The translations under genes were made by a program, and so were the position numbers. Source: Candidatus Doolittlea endobia (GTDB lineage Bacteria > Pseudomonadota > Gammaproteobacteria > Enterobacterales > Enterobacteriaceae). From it: 64,000 nt of DNA. Shown piece after piece: positions 1 through 10,409 of this stretch. The stretch is from contig NZ_LN999833.1 in the NCBI RefSeq assembly GCF_900039485.1, forward strand, positions 372,001-436,000. The letters run 5' to 3'. The notes beneath the pieces are model-generated. The model made no database searches and was not told where the DNA came from. It saw only the letters and a program-made list of their open reading frames with translations. Each line of letters starts with the position of its first letter. The stretch's first letter is position 1.

Positions 1-306
1 GTAACGCCTGTGCGTATGGTGGCGTTCAACGATCATCAGGCCTACCATCAGCAAATGCTAGATACGCTGGTTTCGTCAGAAGAGCAATTACTAATGACAG
101 AAAAAGACGCAGTCAAATGCCGCGCCTTTGCTCGCACCAACTGGTGGTATTTGCCGGTTGACGCGCAATTGCTTCCTGAGGCAGAAAAAGCGTTGTTAAC
201 GCCAATTTTACAGGCGATTCGCCGTTATCAGTCAACGGCGGACGGCAAGATGGATTATTCGGCTCTGTGTTTCCCTGATTACAAAATATACAACATAAAG
301 TCCTGA
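1..306 (+). CDS. lpxK: LpxK C-terminal part (tetraacyldisaccharide 4'-kinase), cut by window edge
   Basis: The frame is open from the first base and ends with TGA at 304-306. The residues [18 protein letters not shown] and [11 protein letters not shown] match the C-terminal third of enterobacterial LpxK, the inner-membrane kinase that phosphorylates the 4' position of the lipid A disaccharide. Only about 100 codons are visible, so the P-loop lies outside the window; the GTG at position 10 is internal and not the start. The last 20 or so residues (from ADGKMDYS) run beyond where I expect LpxK to end and look like read-through after loss of the native stop. None of the genes that follow lpxK in enterobacteria (ycaQ, ycaR, kdsB) is seen next to it. 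Identification is confident; whether the whole gene is intact cannot be judged. Confidence 0.9.
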   Translation, partial: VTPVRMVAFNDHQAYHQQMLDTLVSSEEQLLMTEKDAVKCRAFARTNWWYLPVDAQLLPEAEKALLTPILQAIRRYQSTADGKMDYSALCFPDYKIYNIKS

Positions 307-1241
307 TATCTGACATTGGTAAGTACAATAATACAGAGCACGGGTAGTTGTCGTTGAGGCCAACAAGCTATTGTTACAAGATCAAATATTTAAAAGAGTA
401 TATTTAAGAGAGAAATTACTTAAAATTATTTATTTCGGTTTTGAATGCAGGGATTTTAAGTGACCATTGGAACTCAATAGTGTTCTAGTTGCATTTAAAA
501 AATTAAGCTGATGCTTATCTACTATCAAGCAGACGCACTATTATCCTATCCATAGGGTAATTCGCTGTGTATAAAGAAATGAGCTTTTACTCATTTTAAA
601 AAACTGTTGTTCATGCTCTATTGACCCGGTGGTATAACTCTTATACTAAGATTGTAATGAATAAACCGTTAATGTTCAGTTGTCATTATTCTCATATATT
701 TGTAGGCATATTTATTACTGAAAGGCTCTGATTATTGGTTGATCAGAGTATGCCAATTCCCGTCTCATGCTCAAAGCTCGACGCAGGAGGCTACTAGCCA
801 TCTCCTGCAACGTCCTACCAGGATATAAAGATATTCACGACTATGCTAGTGACGTTACGACTTGCTTCAGCTCTGGTAAAGAGACTACCACGTCTCAGTC
901 CAAAAAAGGTAATGCGCTGATAGTCTCTGTGTCAATCGCCGATAGCCTGGTAAGCATTGTTCTTTATCATACAACGTAATTTTTAAACGTACTGGAATAT
1001 AATATTCCAAGTGCATTCAAATACTCCCGTTTATTGTTATATTAATATTACAACAAGGGCAGATTACACAGGCTGATAAACAGCGTCGGTATCCACAGAT
1101 GGTCTAAAATTAACTTTTGCCAAAAACTCACACGCTTACAATACGTTGGCATTTAGCCGAATGTTGATTATTATTTTAATAAAAGCTAAGATTTAAGCGA
1201 TTTGACGTATTACGCCAAGTGTAAAGGACATCGCCTTATCC
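307..1241. other. Long gap between lpxK and accC, no gene recognised
   Basis: About 930 AT-rich bases. A 70-codon open frame at 767-979 (plus strand) has no recognisable motif and no convincing ribosome site. I could not match either strand to ycaR/kdsB (expected after lpxK) or to panF/prmA (expected beyond accC). Probably decayed sequence. Confidence 0.6.
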
Positions 1242-2591
1242 TTAAGTTTTCTGACATCCGAGTTTCTTTTCAAGATAATGGATGTTGGCTCCACCTTTCT
1301 GAAAATGTTCATCGTTCATAATCTTTAACTGCAGGTCAATATTAGTTTTAATGCCGTCGATAATCAGCTCTGTTAGCGCATTTTTCATGCGAGCAATAAC
1401 CACGTCCCGTGTTTCACCAAAACAGATAAGTTTGCCAATCATTGAGTCGTAATAAGGTGGCACTGAATAACCGGCATAAATATGCGATTCCCAACGTACG
1501 CCTAAGCCACCAGGCGCGTGAAAGTGAGTGATTTTGCCTGGACTCGGCAGGAAGCTTGTAGGATCCTCAGCATTAATACGGCATTCTACTGCATGACCAG
1601 ATACTCTAACCTCATTTTGCTTCAACGACAGAGAGTGTCCAGCGGCGATGCGCAACTGCTCTTTAATAAGATCTACCCCAGTTATCGTTTCGCTAACCGG
1701 GTGTTCTACTTGAATACGGGTATTCATCTCAATAAAGAAGAATTCACCATTTTCGTAAAGAAATTCAAAAGTACCGGCGCCTCGATAACCGATTTCAATG
1801 CAGGCTTTGGCACAGCGTTCACCGATAAAGCGGCGCAGTTCCTCAGTAATGCCAGGAGCTGGCGCTTCTTCTACCACTTTTTGATGACGGCGCTGCATAG
1901 AGCAGTCGCGCTCAGGGAAATACAGGGCGTTGCCTTGAGCGTCTGCTAACACCTGAATTTCAATATGACGCGGATTTTCCAGATACTTCTCCATGTAGAC
2001 TATATTATTATTAAATGCGGATTTTGCTTCTGCGCGAGTCATACGGATTGAAGCGTCTAGGGCTGTGTCGCTGCGTACCACGCGCATTCCACGCCCTCCG
2101 CCTCCGCCGGAAGCTTTAATGATTACAGGATAACCGATGCGGTTTGCAATAATACGGTTTGTATTCATATCCTCTCCAACAGGTCCGTTAGAACCTGGGA
2201 CACAAGGAACACCAGCTTTTTTCATCGCGTTAATGGCGGAAATTTTATTGCCCATAAGCCTAGTAGTCTCCGCGCGCGGGCCGATAAAAATAAAGCCAGA
2301 ACGCTCTACCTGCTCAGCGAAATCAGCGTTTTCTGACAGAAAACCATAACCTGGATGGATAGCTACGGCACCGGTAATTTCTGCAGCAGAGATAATGGCA
2401 GGAATATTCAGGTAACTTTTTACTGAAGGCGGCGGACCGATACAGATCGCTTCATCGGCCATCAGCACATGTTTCAGGTTACGGTCGGCAGTAGAGTATA
2501 CCGCTACGGTTTTAATACCCAGTTCTTTGCACGCGCGCAGAATACGCAATGCAATTTCACCGCGGTTTGCGATGACAATTTTATCTAGCAT
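1242..2591 (-). CDS. accC: Biotin carboxylase subunit of acetyl-CoA carboxylase
   Basis: AccC carboxylates biotin carried on AccB using ATP and bicarbonate, the first half of the acetyl-CoA carboxylase reaction that starts fatty acid synthesis. The protein is 449 residues, the E. coli length, when started at the ATG giving [18 protein letters not shown] lies a few bases upstream. The longer open frame (to 2630) only adds 13 residues that are the out-of-frame tail of the accB remnant. Visible features are the N-terminal Rossmann-like domain, the glycine-rich ATP-grasp loop [20 protein letters not shown], and [12 protein letters not shown] in the catalytic core. It sits directly behind a destroyed accB, its essential partner, which is the oddity of this locus. 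The accC sequence itself shows no sign of decay. Confidence 0.97.
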   Translation of the reverse strand: MLDKIVIANRGEIALRILRACKELGIKTVAVYSTADRNLKHVLMADEAICIGPPPSVKSYLNIPAIISAAEITGAVAIHPGYGFLSENADFAEQVERSGFIFIGPRAETTRLMGNKISAINAMKKAGVPCVPGSNGPVGEDMNTNRIIANRIGYPVIIKASGGGGGRGMRVVRSDTALDASIRMTRAEAKSAFNNNIVYMEKYLENPRHIEIQVLADAQGNALYFPERDCSMQRRHQKVVEEAPAPGITEELRRFIGERCAKACIEIGYRGAGTFEFLYENGEFFFIEMNTRIQVEHPVSETITGVDLIKEQLRIAAGHSLSLKQNEVRVSGHAVECRINAEDPTSFLPSPGKITHFHAPGGLGVRWESHIYAGYSVPPYYDSMIGKLICFGETRDVVIARMKNALTELIIDGIKTNIDLQLKIMNDEHFQKGGANIHYLEKKLGCQKT

Positions 2592-2602
2592 TTGGCGCCT
2601 CG

Positions 2603-3014
2603 TTATTCGATGACGACCATGACTCGTCAAATTTAACCGATTGACCGTTTTTTAGCGAGATGCTTTCATTAGGCCAGCATTGTTCAATGCAACCTAGTGC
2701 ATCATTTTCATTGCCTCAACGATACAAGGGATGTCGCCAATTCATAGCGATCTCAACGAAAGGTTTCGCATCCAGGCCAGGTGAAGTAGAACGTCTTCAC
2801 TATCGGCGAGCTTACCAGGTGATCACTCATGGTTTCAGGTCAGCAGATGCCATGGCCGCATGGTTGTTGCTGCACTGAAAGCATAGAAGCCTATTGCATC
2901 ATCGGATAGGCCGGTTTCATCGTAGCACGACTGATACAAACGAATTCTTTTAGCTCGAAAATGCTGCATGCGTCAACCAGCGCAATCAGTTTTTTTGATC
3001 TTACGAATACTCAT
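2603..3014 (-). pseudogene. accB: accB remnant (biotin carboxyl carrier protein)
   Basis: Reading the minus strand upstream of accC in three frames recovers AccB in order: ATG then SIRKIK, KLIALVDACSIFELKEFVCISR, a shortened linker, LVSSPIVKTFYFT, DIPCIVEAMKMMH around the biotinylation lysine, [10 protein letters not shown] and a terminal VVIE-stop 11 bases before accC. The frame is broken by an extra A in an A7 run at codon 8-9, several in-frame stops and at least three more shifts. The region is 412 bp against about 470 bp for an intact gene, mostly from loss of the Ala/Pro linker. The order aroQ-accB-accC is the standard enterobacterial one, so this is the native copy in decay. A product cannot be made from it even with slippage at the A7 run. 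Note that accC beside it is intact. Confidence 0.88.
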
Positions 3015-3031
3015 ATGTGGAGTTCCATACT

Positions 3032-3487
3032 TTAATTAATTGGATATAAACAGGCGTTTGACCACTGTCTATAAAGTACAGCAATACCTGCAGCACTAAG
3101 GCCACATATTAAGTTAACCGAAATATCAGACAAATAAGAGTAATGACAGAAAGGTTCCCGTACATACACATTGGAAAGGTAAATCTTAATCAACGATATG
3201 TTTACTATTAACATCGCATCGCATAGGATGATGCCAGTATAGGTAAGCGCTGCAGGATTGATAGTGATAAAATTAGTATTGTTATAGACCTGATGAATAC
3301 GGTCGATCAGTATATGCTCCGCATGAAATTTAAAATGGCTGAGTTTGATTCCCAAACTGCCTGACAGCGCGCTTAGGTCCTCGATAATATTAGCAAGTGT
3401 GGCACAATCATATTTGTCTAGTTTACGGATACCGAGCAAATTCAGGTGCGGTCTATTGAGAAGTAAAACGTAGCACTGATCATCCAT
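3032..3487 (-). pseudogene. aroQ: aroQ, open frame but inactivated type II 3-dehydroquinate dehydratase
   Basis: AroQ dehydrates 3-dehydroquinate in the shikimate pathway. The frame from ATG 3487 is 151 residues, the normal length, and LLNRPHLNLLG, AEHILIDRIH, TINPAALTYTG, LSNVYVREPF and YLSDISVNLICGL align along the family. Key positions are changed: the family E-x-H-L-S-N segment reads K-I-Y-L-S-N (catalytic His to Tyr, nearby Glu to Lys), the second Arg of REPFR is Cys, and the His of the HTS motif is Tyr. The last 18 residues are out of frame; the plus-one frame there reads VKRLFISN-stop, resembling the native C-terminus. So the gene is full length but very probably dead. The alternative is a protein kept for another role. 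The ATG at 3508 is less likely as start, because GGAG then lies inside the frame, correctly placed for 3487. Confidence 0.75.
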
Positions 3488-3574
3488 TGTGCAGCGATCT
3501 CCTTTCAATTTACATTACTATATAGAAAATAACCAATGGTAAACGATTTGTCATCTTTTTACTGATCATTTTGG

Positions 3575-4474
3575 TCAAGCAATATAATGATATCGAAGGT
3601 TTTCACAGCAAATTAGTAGTGGCATTTGAGCACAGTACTTTTCTACCAGCGCGCGGGCAATCGCTTCGGTTTCCATGTCTGCAACACCGGTAATATTTCT
3701 TGGACGAAAATGCATCTGAAAAGCGCTAATGACACGCTGCGTCTCCGAATTCATTTTGCCTGTTTTCGGGATAGTATAACCATAAGCAGCTAGTGCTTGC
3801 TGGATAATCATGACGTCACCGCTAGACCATCGGTGCTTACCCTGTAAATATTTTGTCACCGTTTCTGCATCCGGCCATGCGCCTACGCCCTGCTGCGCCA
3901 TAGTTTTCCACGGAAACTGCGGGCCTGGATCGGTCTTCCTCAGCGGCGCGATATCGCTGTGCGCCAAAACGTTTTGCGGCTTAATCTGGTAACGTGCGAT
4001 AATGTCTCTAGCTAGGCTAGCTGCTAATATCATTTGCTCTTTGTGGTAAGGAATCCATTGTCGTCTAGAGGAGTGCTCATGAAAACCATCATTGACAATC
4101 TCAATACCAATGGACGTATCGTTGATATTATTCCGTACAGCCCAGCCGCTTACGCCCGCGTGCCATGCCCGCTTACTTTCCGGAACTAACTGCAATACTA
4201 CCGGTTTACCGTTGAATTTCCCTGGATTGGAAGAAATAAGATAATGAGCGCTTACTTTACCCTGCGTAAGTAGTCGAAGAGACTCTGTATCATCTACAGC
4301 GGTGTAATGGAATATAAGAAACCGGACACGTTCATCTTGAACTTGGGAGGGGAAGAAGGTATCAATCGCGTAATCGCCATGATCAATCAAGTTATTAGCC
4401 GGTTTTTCAGTAATATGATGCTCAACGCATCCTACTAAGCTCAGAACGTTAAAAAGCAAAAAAATCCTCTTCAT
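3575..4474 (-). CDS. amiD: Outer-membrane lipoprotein N-acetylmuramoyl-L-alanine amidase AmiD
   Basis: AmiD is a zinc amidase anchored in the outer membrane that cuts the amide between N-acetylmuramic acid and L-Ala in peptidoglycan and anhydro-muropeptides. The 299-residue product starts with a lipoprotein signal (MKRIFLLFNVLSLVGC, lipobox LVGC, Cys16). An Amidase_2 domain follows at about 45-190 with zinc-ligand motifs FHYTA (His56) and AHSDIAP...KTDPGP. A peptidoglycan-binding domain of the PG_binding_1 type covers about 210-275 (VISAFQMHFRP). The last 20 residues exceed the E. coli protein and suggest a lost stop codon. It stands alone between aroQ and tusE, unlike the E. coli location. 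A retained wall hydrolase means the cell still turns over a peptidoglycan wall. Confidence 0.93.
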   Translation of the reverse strand: MKRIFLLFNVLSLVGCVEHHITEKPANNLIDHGDYAIDTFFPSQVQDERVRFLIFHYTAVDDTESLRLLTQGKVSAHYLISSNPGKFNGKPVVLQLVPESKRAWHAGVSGWAVRNNINDTSIGIEIVNDGFHEHSSRRQWIPYHKEQMILAASLARDIIARYQIKPQNVLAHSDIAPLRKTDPGPQFPWKTMAQQGVGAWPDAETVTKYLQGKHRWSSGDVMIIQQALAAYGYTIPKTGKMNSETQRVISAFQMHFRPRNITGVADMETEAIARALVEKYCAQMPLLICCENLRYHYIA

Positions 4475-5155
4475 ATAAACTTTTCCTAAAGGATATCGTC
4501 ATATTTCAGACTCAATCTAAAAACCACTTAGAACCATACCAACATGCCGAATGATTGAATTTAATTTAAAGTGTATGGCTATTTATTCGTATTTATTTTT
4601 GTACTCAAATTATTGCTTCGTTTTCGCTAGTAAGGCACTCAAGAATATATATCAGGCTACCTTCAATATGGGCATGAAAAGCTCTGCATGAGAGATATTG
4701 AAGGCTGCTGCAGTACATTTAAAAAATACGCAAGTAAGTTGCCGATAGTTTAGGCCTAATGCTAACATTGTAGTCTGCTGTGAAATAAACGAACAACGCA
4801 TAGAGCAGAATGACTTAATTCACGCATATACAGCAAACGCCTTTCTTGTAAAACCATGTACTTCAAATGATAATTATCTGATTATATATAATGTTTCTGC
4901 TATCGATAAAGATGAGTCACTCTTTGTGTTGCGCAATACCTATATTTCTTACACTGCCATTTATTATGGTTACCAGTGTCTAATTGTAATTCTTTAAATG
5001 CATTTTCAATATTTTCATTTTATTATGCTCGTCTCTACCTTGTCATAGCATCTTTGGCGACATATGCAGCAACTAACTGATTATCCCGTAGGGATATATT
5101 ACGTTTTCTGCACCGCAAATCTTTATCTGATAATCAATAAACTGGATAGCAAACG
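4475..5155. other. Gap between amiD and tusE
   Basis: About 680 AT-rich bases between divergently read genes. No remnant recognised on either strand. It contains one copy (4544-4554, reverse orientation) of a short motif, TCATTCGGCAT, that recurs near 29545 and in altered form near 44208. Confidence 0.55.
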
Positions 5156-5482
5156 ATGGAGTTTAACGGAATAGAAATCAGTACCGATGCGCAAGGGTAT
5201 TTGACTCACCTACAGGACTGGTCCGAAGCGTTAGCGGGAGAAATCGCTCGCCAAGAAGGTATTAGCCTCAGTGAAGCTCATTGGCAGGTGATTTATTTCG
5301 TCCGAGCATTTTATCTACAGTATAATATATCACCTGCGATGCGAATGCTGGTAAAAACCATAGCGCAAACCTACGGTGAAGAAAAAGGCAATAGCCGTTA
5401 TCTTTTCCGTTTATTTCCTGACAGTCCTGCCAAACAGGCAACAAAAATCGCCGGTCTACCAAAACCAGTAAAATGCCTGTAA
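5156..5482 (+). CDS. tusE: Sulfurtransferase TusE (DsrC family)
   Basis: TusE takes sulfur from the TusBCD complex and passes it to MnmA for 2-thiolation of U34 in tRNA-Lys, Glu and Gln. The product has 108 residues, the usual length, starting [41 protein letters not shown] and [11 protein letters not shown] are family motifs. The C-terminal [16 protein letters not shown] keeps the penultimate Cys that carries the persulfide. The relay partner tusD is intact at 58.4 kb in this window, but tusC and tusB are not next to it. No operon partner is seen here either; yccX and yccA, which neighbour tusE in E. coli, are absent. Confidence 0.95.
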   Translation: MEFNGIEISTDAQGYLTHLQDWSEALAGEIARQEGISLSEAHWQVIYFVRAFYLQYNISPAMRMLVKTIAQTYGEEKGNSRYLFRLFPDSPAKQATKIAGLPKPVKCL

Positions 5483-5960
5483 TCACAAAGATTAAACAAC
5501 TGATATTTAAATTGTTAGGCACCGAAGTCCACCATTGCTTGTGCCAGCTGATAAGTGGAGTATTGCTGCTTATCTATAACGATGATGGAACGTCGTATAA
5601 GGAAGGTGGAAGGTTGTTAATAGAGATGGTAAAAACATTAAGATTCCTATCGCTATCATTGCTTCCTGGTGGTAGACAGTCCAACTGCTTCCCACCTTAC
5701 ACTTTCTTTGCAGACTACAACTTTAACGTTGCCATGTTCTAATTGTAGATAAGACCGCTTTTAATTCTTGATACTTTACTTGATATTGAGTAGCGTAGTG
5801 AAAGTTAATGCTCTAAACCTGACTATAGATCTAGGCGAGATGTTGTGCTTGTTTTTCGCTAATTAAGCAAATTCAATATAGTTTTTTACTAGGTTTAGTT
5901 GGACTCAGTCACATCAAATATCTTGCTCATTGAGCCATGTATGTTCAAAATTAGAAATAC
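5483..5960. other. Gap between tusE and the trp operon end
   Basis: About 480 bases separating convergent genes. An 89-codon open frame at 5473-5742 overlaps the tusE end and has no recognisable motif. No gene remnant identified. Confidence 0.55.
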
Positions 5961-5982
5961 TAGTCACAATAGTATGTGACTA
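5961..5982 (-). terminator. Possible hairpin terminator of the trp operon
   Basis: TAGTCACA and TGTGACTA form an 8-bp perfect stem with a 6-base loop overlapping the trpA stop codon. On the minus strand it is followed by a moderately T-rich stretch but no clean U run, so assignment is tentative. Confidence 0.35.
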
Positions 5983-6807
5983 TACATCACGATCAGTAAA
6001 TTTAGTTAGAGTCGCTGACTTGAGTTTGCGAACAAACTGCGCTAGATGTTCTAACATTACGACTGGATTATCTTTATGTTCTGCGATAATACGCACAATA
6101 GCCGAGCCGCAAATAGCGCCGGCTGTACCGGCCTGAAGCGCGTCTTGAACTTGGCCTGGTTCGGAGATGCCAAATCCCTGTAATATCGGTGGAGCATGAT
6201 ACCACTTCAGGGTGTCAACCAGATGCTTGAGAGGGATATTTGCTCGTTTCTCGTTCCCAGTGACACCGGCACGCGAAAGTAGGTAGGTATATCCCCGGCC
6301 GTGCGAAGCGATATTACGCAGTAACGTATCATCAGCGTTAGGTGGACAAATGAAAATAGGGGCCACTTTATAGTACAAAGCGGCCTGATGAAATGGAAGA
6401 CTTTCTTGTAGAGGCACGTCTGCTACTAACACCGAGTCGACGCCAATCCTAGCACAATGAGCGTAAAAAGCATTTATGCCTTCATTGTAGATTAAATTGG
6501 CATACATCAACAAACCAATCAATATGGCGGGATATTTTTGGCGAATCATCTCTAGCATTTTAAAACAATGCGCCGGCGTAACGCCAGAGGAAAACGCGCG
6601 TAGATTGGCATGTTGAATGATAGGGCCATCAGCTAACGGGTCTGAAAATGGCATACCCAACTCAAGTGCATCGGCGCCAGCATTAATAAGTGTATCGATG
6701 ATGCGTAGCGAAAGGGTAGGATTGGGATCGCCAAGTATCACAAAAGGTACAAACGCGCCTTCATGCCGTGCCGCCAGCTGGCTGAACAATTGCTGATAGC
6801 GTTTCAT
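5980..6807 (-). CDS. trpA: Tryptophan synthase alpha chain
   Basis: TrpA cleaves indole-3-glycerol phosphate to glyceraldehyde 3-phosphate and indole, which is channelled to TrpB. The 275-residue product starts [11 protein letters not shown], closely matching E. coli Trp[16 protein letters not shown] carries the catalytic Glu (about residue 49) and Asp (about 60); GAICGSAIV near the C-terminus belongs to the phosphate-binding region. The last few residues (after FVRKLKSA) are slightly longer than the E. coli protein. The start codon overlaps the trpB stop by one base, which indicates translational coupling. It is the last gene of a complete trpEGDCFBA operon with no sign of decay. Confidence 0.97.
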   Translation of the reverse strand: MKRYQQLFSQLAARHEGAFVPFVILGDPNPTLSLRIIDTLINAGADALELGMPFSDPLADGPIIQHANLRAFSSGVTPAHCFKMLEMIRQKYPAILIGLLMYANLIYNEGINAFYAHCARIGVDSVLVADVPLQESLPFHQAALYYKVAPIFICPPNADDTLLRNIASHGRGYTYLLSRAGVTGNEKRANIPLKHLVDTLKWYHAPPILQGFGISEPGQVQDALQAGTAGAICGSAIVRIIAEHKDNPVVMLEHLAQFVRKLKSATLTKFTDRDV

Positions 6808-7997
6808 TAAATATCTCCTTTCGCCTTAAGAATATCATGAACGGTGAAAATATCTTTATCTCCGCGACCGGATAGATTGACTACTAAGATCTGCGCTTTT
6901 CCCGGTTCCGCTTGTATCATTCTCAATGCGTGGGCCAACGCATGGGACGATTCCATCGCCGGAATAATACCTTCATGGCGGGAAAGACGACGAAAAGCAT
7001 CCAAGGCCTCTTCGTCTGTAGCCGACACGTACTCAGCCCGGCCTATTCTATCAAGATAGGCGTGCTGAGGACCTACCGAGGGAAAATCTAAGCCGGCTGA
7101 TATAGAGTAGGATTCCTCAATTTGACCTTCTGCGGATTGCAGCATCAGCGACTTCATACCGAAGTAGATGCCGGTGCGACCATGTTTCAATGACGCTCCA
7201 TGCTGCCCGGTCTCGATGCCAAGGCCGCCTGGCTCTACACCTATCAAGCGAACAGTTGGTTTATCGATAAAATCGGCGAACATGCCGATGGCGTTAGAGC
7301 CGCCGCCAATACAGGCGATAACAGCATCTGGCAGATGATTCTCGTGTTCTTGCAACTGCGCACGCGTTTCCTCACCGATCATTCGTTGAAATTCGCGCAC
7401 GATAGTTGGAAATGGATGCGGACCGGCAGCAGTGCCAAGCATGTAGTGGGCACGATCGTAGCTATCAGACCAATCACGCAACGCTTCATTGCAGGCGTCT
7501 TTTAAAGTGGAAGAGCCGCTGTGCACTGGAATGACCTCGGCACCCATCATCCGCATGCGAAAAACATTGGGCGACTGACGTTCGATGTCTTTAGCCCCCA
7601 TATAAATACGACATTGTAATCCAAGCAATGTGGAAGATAGGGCGGAGGCTACGCCGTGCTGACCGGCGCCGGTTTCAGCGATAATTTCAGTTTTTCCCAT
7701 CCGTTTGGCCAACAGTGCTTGTCCCAGCACTTGATTAGTTTTATGGGCGCCGCCGTGCAGCAGGTCTTCACGTTTGAGATAAAGTTTGGTCCGGGTGCCA
7801 ACAGTCAGGTTGCGGCACAGCGTGAGCGGGGTCGGTCTGCCGGCGTAGTTTGTCAGCAAATCTCTAAATTCGGCCTGAAACGCCGGGTCGCTTTGAGCGC
7901 TAACAAACGCGTCTTCCAGTTGAATTAACGCAGGTATCAAGATTTGTGGCACATACATGCCGCCAAACTCACCAAAATATGGATTCAGTCGTGTCAT
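6807..7997 (-). CDS. trpB: Tryptophan synthase beta chain
   Basis: TrpB condenses indole with L-serine to L-tryptophan using pyridoxal phosphate. The product has 396 residues, the enterobacterial length. [16 protein letters not shown] is the conserved N-terminus; HGGAHKTNQ contains the PLP-binding lysine (about residue 86); [10 protein letters not shown] is the phosphate-binding loop; [10 protein letters not shown] lies at the active site. It is coupled to trpA by a one-base overlap and follows trpCF by 33 bases. The enzyme depends on PLP although pdxB, an early step of de novo PLP synthesis, is a remnant at 43 kb, so the cofactor probably comes from a salvage route or another organism. Confidence 0.98.
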   Translation of the reverse strand: MTRLNPYFGEFGGMYVPQILIPALIQLEDAFVSAQSDPAFQAEFRDLLTNYAGRPTPLTLCRNLTVGTRTKLYLKREDLLHGGAHKTNQVLGQALLAKRMGKTEIIAETGAGQHGVASALSSTLLGLQCRIYMGAKDIERQSPNVFRMRMMGAEVIPVHSGSSTLKDACNEALRDWSDSYDRAHYMLGTAAGPHPFPTIVREFQRMIGEETRAQLQEHENHLPDAVIACIGGGSNAIGMFADFIDKPTVRLIGVEPGGLGIETGQHGASLKHGRTGIYFGMKSLMLQSAEGQIEESYSISAGLDFPSVGPQHAYLDRIGRAEYVSATDEEALDAFRRLSRHEGIIPAMESSHALAHALRMIQAEPGKAQILVVNLSGRGDKDIFTVHDILKAKGDI

Positions 7998-8030
7998 TCT
8001 TGGTTGTCTCTCACGGTATCACACTAAAGG

Positions 8031-9389
8031 TTAATAAGCGCGCAGCATCTGAAACACCGCAGCTAATTTATGATGATCCTTAATACCCGGCGCGCTTTCC
8101 ACCCCGGAGTTGAAGTCTAGTCCTGCACAACCTAGACGTGCTGCTGCTACGCATTTGTCTGGTGTTAAGCCGCCTGCCACGATCACGTTGTCCAATGTGG
8201 CACCGTTCAACAGCGACCAATCGAAAGATTTTCCACTGCCACCGCTATTGTCCAGCACATAACGATTAATTTGAGTTAAATCTCGTGCCGGTAAAGTCTG
8301 GCGCATATCCAGCGCTTTCCAAATACGGCACTCGGACGGCAGGGCACGGTGTAGCGCATCGATATAGCTCTGGTCTTCATCGCCGTGCAATTGAACTGCC
8401 GCTAGTGATAGTGCGCTGACGGTTGCCGCGACATCCCGCACCGGCGCGTTACGAAATACACCAACATAGCACAGCGCAGCGCCGGACATCACGGTGCTGG
8501 CGGTGTCGATATCCACACACCGCGGGGAGTCGGAGACAAAAATCAGCCCGCCGTAAATTGCCCCCGCTTCTAGAGCAGCGCGCGCATCAATGGCTCGGGT
8601 AAGTCCGCACACTTTGTTTTCACCCAACAGGACCCGATGTACGGCTATCTTCAGATTAGGTTCAGACATTAGCGCGCTTCCAATTAGGAAACCGTTAACG
8701 TAATGGCTGAATTCACGCACTTGGCAATAGCGATTAATACCGGATTCGCTGATTACCGTCACGCCCGCCGGCAGACGCTGGGCAAGTGTACGGGTTCGGT
8801 TCAAATCAATCGATAGATCGCGTAGGTCGCGATTATTGATGCCTACAACTTTTGCACCCAACGTAATGGCGCGTTTGCACTCATCATCACTGTTAACTTC
8901 GGTTAACACCCCCATATTCAGGTTATGGGCCGTTGCCGCCAACGCAAGGTAGGTATCGTCGTCTAGGACGGACAGCATCAGTAAAACTGCGTCTGCCTGA
9001 TGCAGGCGCGCGAAGTAAATCTGCCAGAGATCAATAATAAAATCTTTGCATAATATCGGTTGGCTCACCAAGTGGCTTACTTCATGCAGATAATCAAAGC
9101 TACCTTGAAAATATTGTTCGTCAGTTAGGACCGAAATCACGGAAGCATAATGCCTGTAAATACGCGCGATGTCGCCAGGGACGAAATCGTTTCGAATCAG
9201 TCCTTTGGACGGAGATGCTTTTTTACATTCCAGTATAAATGTTGTCCTGGTACCGGACAGCGCGTGATAAAAACTTCGTGTGCTAGGCTGCACCTGATGA
9301 TGGAAACTGCCCAACGGCGTCATCCGTTTGTGCTCGGCGACCCATTTATATTTATCTGCGACGATTTTCTTAAGTATCGTGTTCTGCAT
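8031..9389 (-). CDS. trpC: Bifunctional indole-3-glycerol-phosphate synthase / phosphoribosylanthranilate isomerase
   Basis: The fused enterobacterial TrpC-TrpF protein (452 residues) catalyses two consecutive steps from phosphoribosylanthranilate to indole-3-glycerol phosphate. The N-terminal synthase domain (about 1-255) has ECKKASPSKGLIR, LCKDFIID and VISESGIN. The isomerase domain (about 258-452) has CGLTRAIDARAALEAGA, AAVQLHGDED and DFNSGVESAPGIKDH. The fusion itself is typical of enterobacteria. trpD ends 6 bases before its start and trpB begins 33 bases after its stop, so it is mid-operon. No disrupted motif is seen. Confidence 0.97.
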   Translation of the reverse strand: MQNTILKKIVADKYKWVAEHKRMTPLGSFHHQVQPSTRSFYHALSGTRTTFILECKKASPSKGLIRNDFVPGDIARIYRHYASVISVLTDEQYFQGSFDYLHEVSHLVSQPILCKDFIIDLWQIYFARLHQADAVLLMLSVLDDDTYLALAATAHNLNMGVLTEVNSDDECKRAITLGAKVVGINNRDLRDLSIDLNRTRTLAQRLPAGVTVISESGINRYCQVREFSHYVNGFLIGSALMSEPNLKIAVHRVLLGENKVCGLTRAIDARAALEAGAIYGGLIFVSDSPRCVDIDTASTVMSGAALCYVGVFRNAPVRDVAATVSALSLAAVQLHGDEDQSYIDALHRALPSECRIWKALDMRQTLPARDLTQINRYVLDNSGGSGKSFDWSLLNGATLDNVIVAGGLTPDKCVAAARLGCAGLDFNSGVESAPGIKDHHKLAAVFQMLRAY

Positions 9390-9395
9390 ACTGTC

Positions 9396-10394
9396 TTACC
9401 CTCTTGCTGCTAGTGCCATCATACGCGCATATGGGGCACCACTGCGAATTTCTTCAAGTACACGATAGGTATTGTCACGGAGATTTTCCTGCCCGAACAA
9501 TTTGAGCAGCAAGGCTACGTTAATGGCAATAGCGAATTCATGTGTATGTTCCCCTCTACCTTGTAACAAACGAGCTAAAACGTCACGGTTTTCTTCCGGT
9601 GACCCTCCCTGTAGTGCCTCTGCTGGTTGGGCTGATAAACCAAAATCCACCGCGTTCAAGATGTAATTCTCAATCGTTCCTTCACGCAGCTCTGCTACAT
9701 GCGTCGGTGCATGCAAGACAACTTCGTCCATACCGCCACCATGCACCACCGCAGCGCGTTGGTAACCTAACATACGCAGCGTCTCTGCAATAGGCTGCAC
9801 CAATTCCGGGCTGTAGACGCCGATCAGTGTCAGCGGTGGTTTAGCAGGGTTAATAAGCGGCCCTAGGAGGTTAAACAGAGTACGGGTTTTCAACAATTGG
9901 CGAACTGGCATCGCATGGCGCAAGCCGGAATGATACTGAGGGGCAAACAGAAAGCACACGCCCAGCTCATCTAGTGCCTGGCGCGACGATTCAGCCGACA
10001 TATCTAGTCGGATATTAAAGGATGCTAACAGGTCTGAGGAGCCTGAACGGCTTGAAACGCCGCGATTGCCGTGCTTGGCTATTCTGGCGCCGCAACCGGC
10101 GGCAACGATAGCACTGGTGGTAGAAATGTTGATGCTATTGCTACCGTCGCCTCCGGTACCCACGATATCGGCAAAAGCATAATCAGGACTTGGAAACGGG
10201 CCGGCGTTAGCCAATAAAGCACTAGCAGCACCGGCAATCTCTTCGGGGTGTTCACCGCGCACCTTCATGCTGATAAGCGCGGCTGCTAGCCGTTCCGGGG
10301 CTAATTGTCCTTGAATAATAGTCCCAAACAGCTGCTGGCTTTGTTCGCGGCTGATACGCCCGCCCTGATAGAGATGCTCCAATATTGCTTGCAT
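9396..10394 (-). CDS. trpD: Anthranilate phosphoribosyltransferase
   Basis: TrpD transfers phosphoribose from PRPP to anthranilate. The 332-residue protein is a stand-alone TrpD, as in Serratia, Yersinia and Sodalis, rather than the TrpG-TrpD fusion of E. coli. [17 protein letters not shown] is the PRPP-binding motif at about 78-94; [16 protein letters not shown] and [10 protein letters not shown] are substrate-binding loops. The preceding trpG ends 15 bases upstream. The unfused arrangement helps place the organism outside the Escherichia/Salmonella clade. Confidence 0.97.
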   Translation of the reverse strand: MQAILEHLYQGGRISREQSQQLFGTIIQGQLAPERLAAALISMKVRGEHPEEIAGAASALLANAGPFPSPDYAFADIVGTGGDGSNSINISTTSAIVAAGCGARIAKHGNRGVSSRSGSSDLLASFNIRLDMSAESSRQALDELGVCFLFAPQYHSGLRHAMPVRQLLKTRTLFNLLGPLINPAKPPLTLIGVYSPELVQPIAETLRMLGYQRAAVVHGGGMDEVVLHAPTHVAELREGTIENYILNAVDFGLSAQPAEALQGGSPEENRDVLARLLQGRGEHTHEFAIAINVALLLKLFGQENLRDNTYRVLEEIRSGAPYARMMALAARG

Positions 10395-10409
10395 AAACAG
10401 CCCTTCTGA

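Noticed and set aside
767-979. 70-codon open frame in the lpxK-accC gap
   Set aside because: No recognisable motif or ribosome site on either strand; length is common by chance.
1518-1949. 143-codon plus-strand frame inside accC
   Set aside because: Antisense shadow of a clearly conserved gene.
2603-2671. accB rescue by slippage at its A7 run
   Set aside because: Correcting that shift still leaves several later stops and shifts, so no product would result.
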